This document shows, one piece after another, positions 7,033 to 8,285 of a DNA stretch of 8,285 bases. The position numbers and the translations under genes are program-made. This DNA comes from CAYMTR01 sp964393405 (lineage in GTDB: Bacteria; Bacteroidota; Bacteroidia; Bacteroidales; Prolixibacteraceae). The stretch spans positions 1 through 8,285 of the forward strand of contig CAYMTR010000081.1 in assembly GCA_964393405.1 (NCBI GenBank), written 5' to 3'. Under the pieces are notes generated by a model. That model was given only the letters and a program-made list of their open reading frames with translations, made no database searches and was not told the origin of the DNA. Each line of letters starts with the position of its first letter. The first letter of the stretch is position 1.

Positions 7033-7168
7033 AACAAATCAGTTATTAAAATATTTGTTTTTAATTAATTCGCCAAAGTTTGAAAAACTAATTCAATTCA
7101 CCTAATAATATAATGTTAAAAATTGTTAAAATTTCATGGGATGAGGTTTTATTAATTTTGGCTCAAAG
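7033..7168. other. Intergenic spacer upstream of the beta-barrel gene
   Basis: This AT-rich gap shows no hairpin terminator for rhaD and no well-placed TAnnTTTG on the minus strand. The only exact minus-strand match, TAACTTTG at 7171-7164, overlaps the rhaD stop codon and lies about 130 bases from the ATG, with no -33 partner, so it may be chance. Whether the barrel gene is transcribed with rhaD or alone is therefore open. Confidence 0.4.
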
Positions 7169-7963
7169 TTAAAAGAAAATTTCTAATCCTTGCATTTCCT
7201 TGTCTGTAAGCCCTTCGGGAACAAATCCGAACTGCAAACATTTTAAATATATAATTGCTCCCTTATTTAAAACATCAATAAAATCAAAGGCTTCAACAGC
7301 ATCTTTGCCTGAGGAAAGCGCCCCATGCTTACTCCATAGAACAACATTTCTTTCATTCAAACGATTAACAGTTGCTTCCGCAAGCTCCTTACTACCGGGT
7401 ATAATATAATCAATTATAGCAATACCCTTGGGTACAAATACTCTAACTTCAGGTAGCATGCTCCATAGTTTTTTATTTAAAAGGTCTTCGTCACGTCTCA
7501 AAAAAGGATTATGGCTTAAGGCAATAAGTTCAATCGGATGAGTATGCAAAACACATTTATGACCGTTACCCCTTTCCCTATTGTTCAAATGAATAGTTAA
7601 ATGAGAAATAAATTCACTAGTCGGCTTAAAGTTCTTATTGCCATTACCTCCCCAAATAATGTTGTAACCCTTTGCCTGAGCATCTATTTTTAGAATACAC
7701 GAAACTTTATCAGCTTTATATTTAAGATCTCTTAACCTTTCCCCTGCTCCGGTAACAAACAGAGTTAAACCTGCAGATTCAAAAGGCAAATTACATTTGT
7801 AATATCTATCAGACGGGGAAAAATCATTTTCAGGATAATAATCAGAGAGATCAACTGAAATGTTTCCTGCATTTCGTTCAGCCCATCCTTTTTCCCAGAG
7901 ATAGCTAGCAACCTCTTTAACTGCATTAAGTTGATTTTCTATATTATGAGCTAATGATTCCAT
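7169..7963 (-). CDS. rhaD: Rhamnulose-1-phosphate aldolase (class II aldolase)
   Basis: The 264-residue product matches E. coli RhaD (274 residues) by recalled sequence along most of its length. The enzyme splits L-rhamnulose 1-phosphate into dihydroxyacetone phosphate and L-lactaldehyde in the cytoplasm. Visible signatures are G-W-A-E-R-N-A-G-N at 26-34 (E. coli GWDERNGGN), the phosphate-site V-T-G-A-G at 70-74, Glu117 in P-T-S-E (the catalytic Glu117 of RhaD), and the zinc ligands His140 and His142 in H-T-H plus His213 in K-H-G. All catalytic and metal residues are kept. A close class II aldolase for a related sugar phosphate is the main alternative. No rhamnose isomerase, kinase or transporter gene is in the window; genes to the right of the tRNA are not visible. 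The upstream TATATTTA at 7987-7980 (minus) is a one-mismatch -7 box just before the start. Confidence 0.9.
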   Translation of the reverse strand: MESLAHNIENQLNAVKEVASYLWEKGWAERNAGNISVDLSDYYPENDFSPSDRYYKCNLPFESAGLTLFVTGAGERLRDLKYKADKVSCILKIDAQAKGYNIIWGGNGNKNFKPTSEFISHLTIHLNNRERGNGHKCVLHTHPIELIALSHNPFLRRDEDLLNKKLWSMLPEVRVFVPKGIAIIDYIIPGSKELAEATVNRLNERNVVLWSKHGALSSGKDAVEAFDFIDVLNKGAIIYLKCLQFGFVPEGLTDKEMQGLEIFF

Positions 7964-8097
7964 AATTTTAAAATTTGTTTAAATATAAATAAATAAGAAT
8001 TAAGTCTTATAAATATTCTCTTCTTCAAGCACTGATTTCGGGTATATTCTCACTTAAGTTTAATAAATGAAAATATTCCACATACCCATAATTTTTT

Positions 8098-8105
8098 TAT
8101 ATTTG
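8098..8105 (+). promoter_or_regulatory. Candidate -7 box (TATATTTG) for tRNA-Leu
   Basis: This exact TAnnTTTG match lies 55 bases before the tRNA and would give a 5' leader of roughly 50 bases to be removed by RNase P. No convincing -33 TTTG is seen upstream. The rest of the 7964-8160 gap, between divergent rhaD and the tRNA, holds nothing else I can identify. Confidence 0.5.
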
Positions 8106-8160
8106 CATCCGCTAATTGGAGTTCAAAAGTAAGATTTATCTTTTATTTGAGAAACTCAAT

Positions 8161-8244
8161 GCCCAAATGGCGGAATTGGTAGACGTGCTAGTTTCAGGGA
8201 CTAGTGTCAGCAATGGCGTGCAGGTTCGAGTCCTGTTTTGGGCA
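8161..8244 (+). tRNA. tRNA-Leu (anticodon CAG)
   Basis: The full cloverleaf can be drawn. The acceptor stem GCCCAAA (8161-8167) pairs with TTTGGGC (8237-8243), with discriminator A8244. The D arm contains AATTGGTAGA. The anticodon stem CTAGT/ACTAG (8188-8192 with 8200-8204) encloses the loop TTCAGGG, giving anticodon CAG at 8195-8197, which reads leucine codon CUG. A long class II variable arm (8205-8219) is typical of tRNA-Leu. The T arm is GCAGG-TTCGAGT-CCTGT (8220-8236). CCA is not encoded: A8244 is followed by CAAAA, so CCA must be added enzymatically. Confidence 0.96.
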
Positions 8245-8245
8245 C

Positions 8246-8280
8246 AAAAAAGCCTGATAAATAATTTATCAGGCTTTTTT
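8246..8280 (+). terminator. Rho-independent terminator of tRNA-Leu
   Basis: A 15-base inverted repeat (8246-8260 with 8266-8280) has the core GCCTGATAA pairing with TTATCAGGC around a 5-base loop, followed by a T run. It begins two bases after the tRNA discriminator base, so the tRNA is very probably a single-gene transcript. The A run on the other side would let it also stop minus-strand transcription entering from the right. Confidence 0.92.
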
Positions 8281-8285
8281 AATTA

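Noticed and set aside
7200..7409. Plus-strand open frame of 69 codons
   Set aside because: It is antisense to rhaD, across the conserved zinc-ligand region.
8161..8285. tRNA gene as an integration site for a mobile element
   Set aside because: No integrase gene and no repeated copy of the tRNA 3' end is visible in the window; sequence to the right is not available.

Overview
The window is AT-rich DNA (roughly one third G+C by eye) from a member of the Bacteroidota. The order cannot be fixed from this stretch. The phylum call rests on several things: domain families typical of the phylum (DUF3078, DUF2490), a lipoprotein whose cysteine is followed by the acidic surface-export type of signal, signal peptides ending in A-Q, outer-membrane barrels ending in phenylalanine, no clear Shine-Dalgarno sites, and TATATTTG boxes matching the TAnnTTTG -7 element of the Bacteroidota housekeeping sigma factor.

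Layout. From 2772 leftwards (minus strand) runs a probable three-gene operon: an exported DUF2891 protein, a small CYTH (triphosphate tunnel) protein, and a DUF3078 outer-membrane-type protein cut by the left edge of the window. From 3020 rightwards (plus strand) runs a divergent, tightly packed five-gene operon: a lipoprotein with two copies of a beta-sandwich-like module, a small exported YD/MORN-like protein, a VTC-domain (polyphosphate polymerase-like) protein, a DUF4956 membrane protein, and a DUF2490 outer-membrane beta-barrel. Two gene pairs in this operon overlap. A strong hairpin at 6323-6365 ends this operon and can also serve the converging minus-strand gene. To its right are two minus-strand genes, a predicted outer-membrane beta-barrel and a rhamnulose-1-phosphate aldolase (rhaD). 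The window closes with a plus-strand tRNA-Leu (anticodon CAG) and its own terminator.

How it may fit together. VTC plus DUF4956 is a recurring bacterial pair, often found with CotH-kinase proteins. Here no CotH is present, and the pair sits between secreted or outer-membrane proteins, which suggests a cell-envelope role spanning cytoplasm to outer membrane. The CYTH protein of the facing operon belongs to the same triphosphate tunnel superfamily as the VTC protein, so the two divergent operons may share triphosphate or polyphosphate chemistry. That link is inference. No mobile element, CRISPR array or phage gene was seen.
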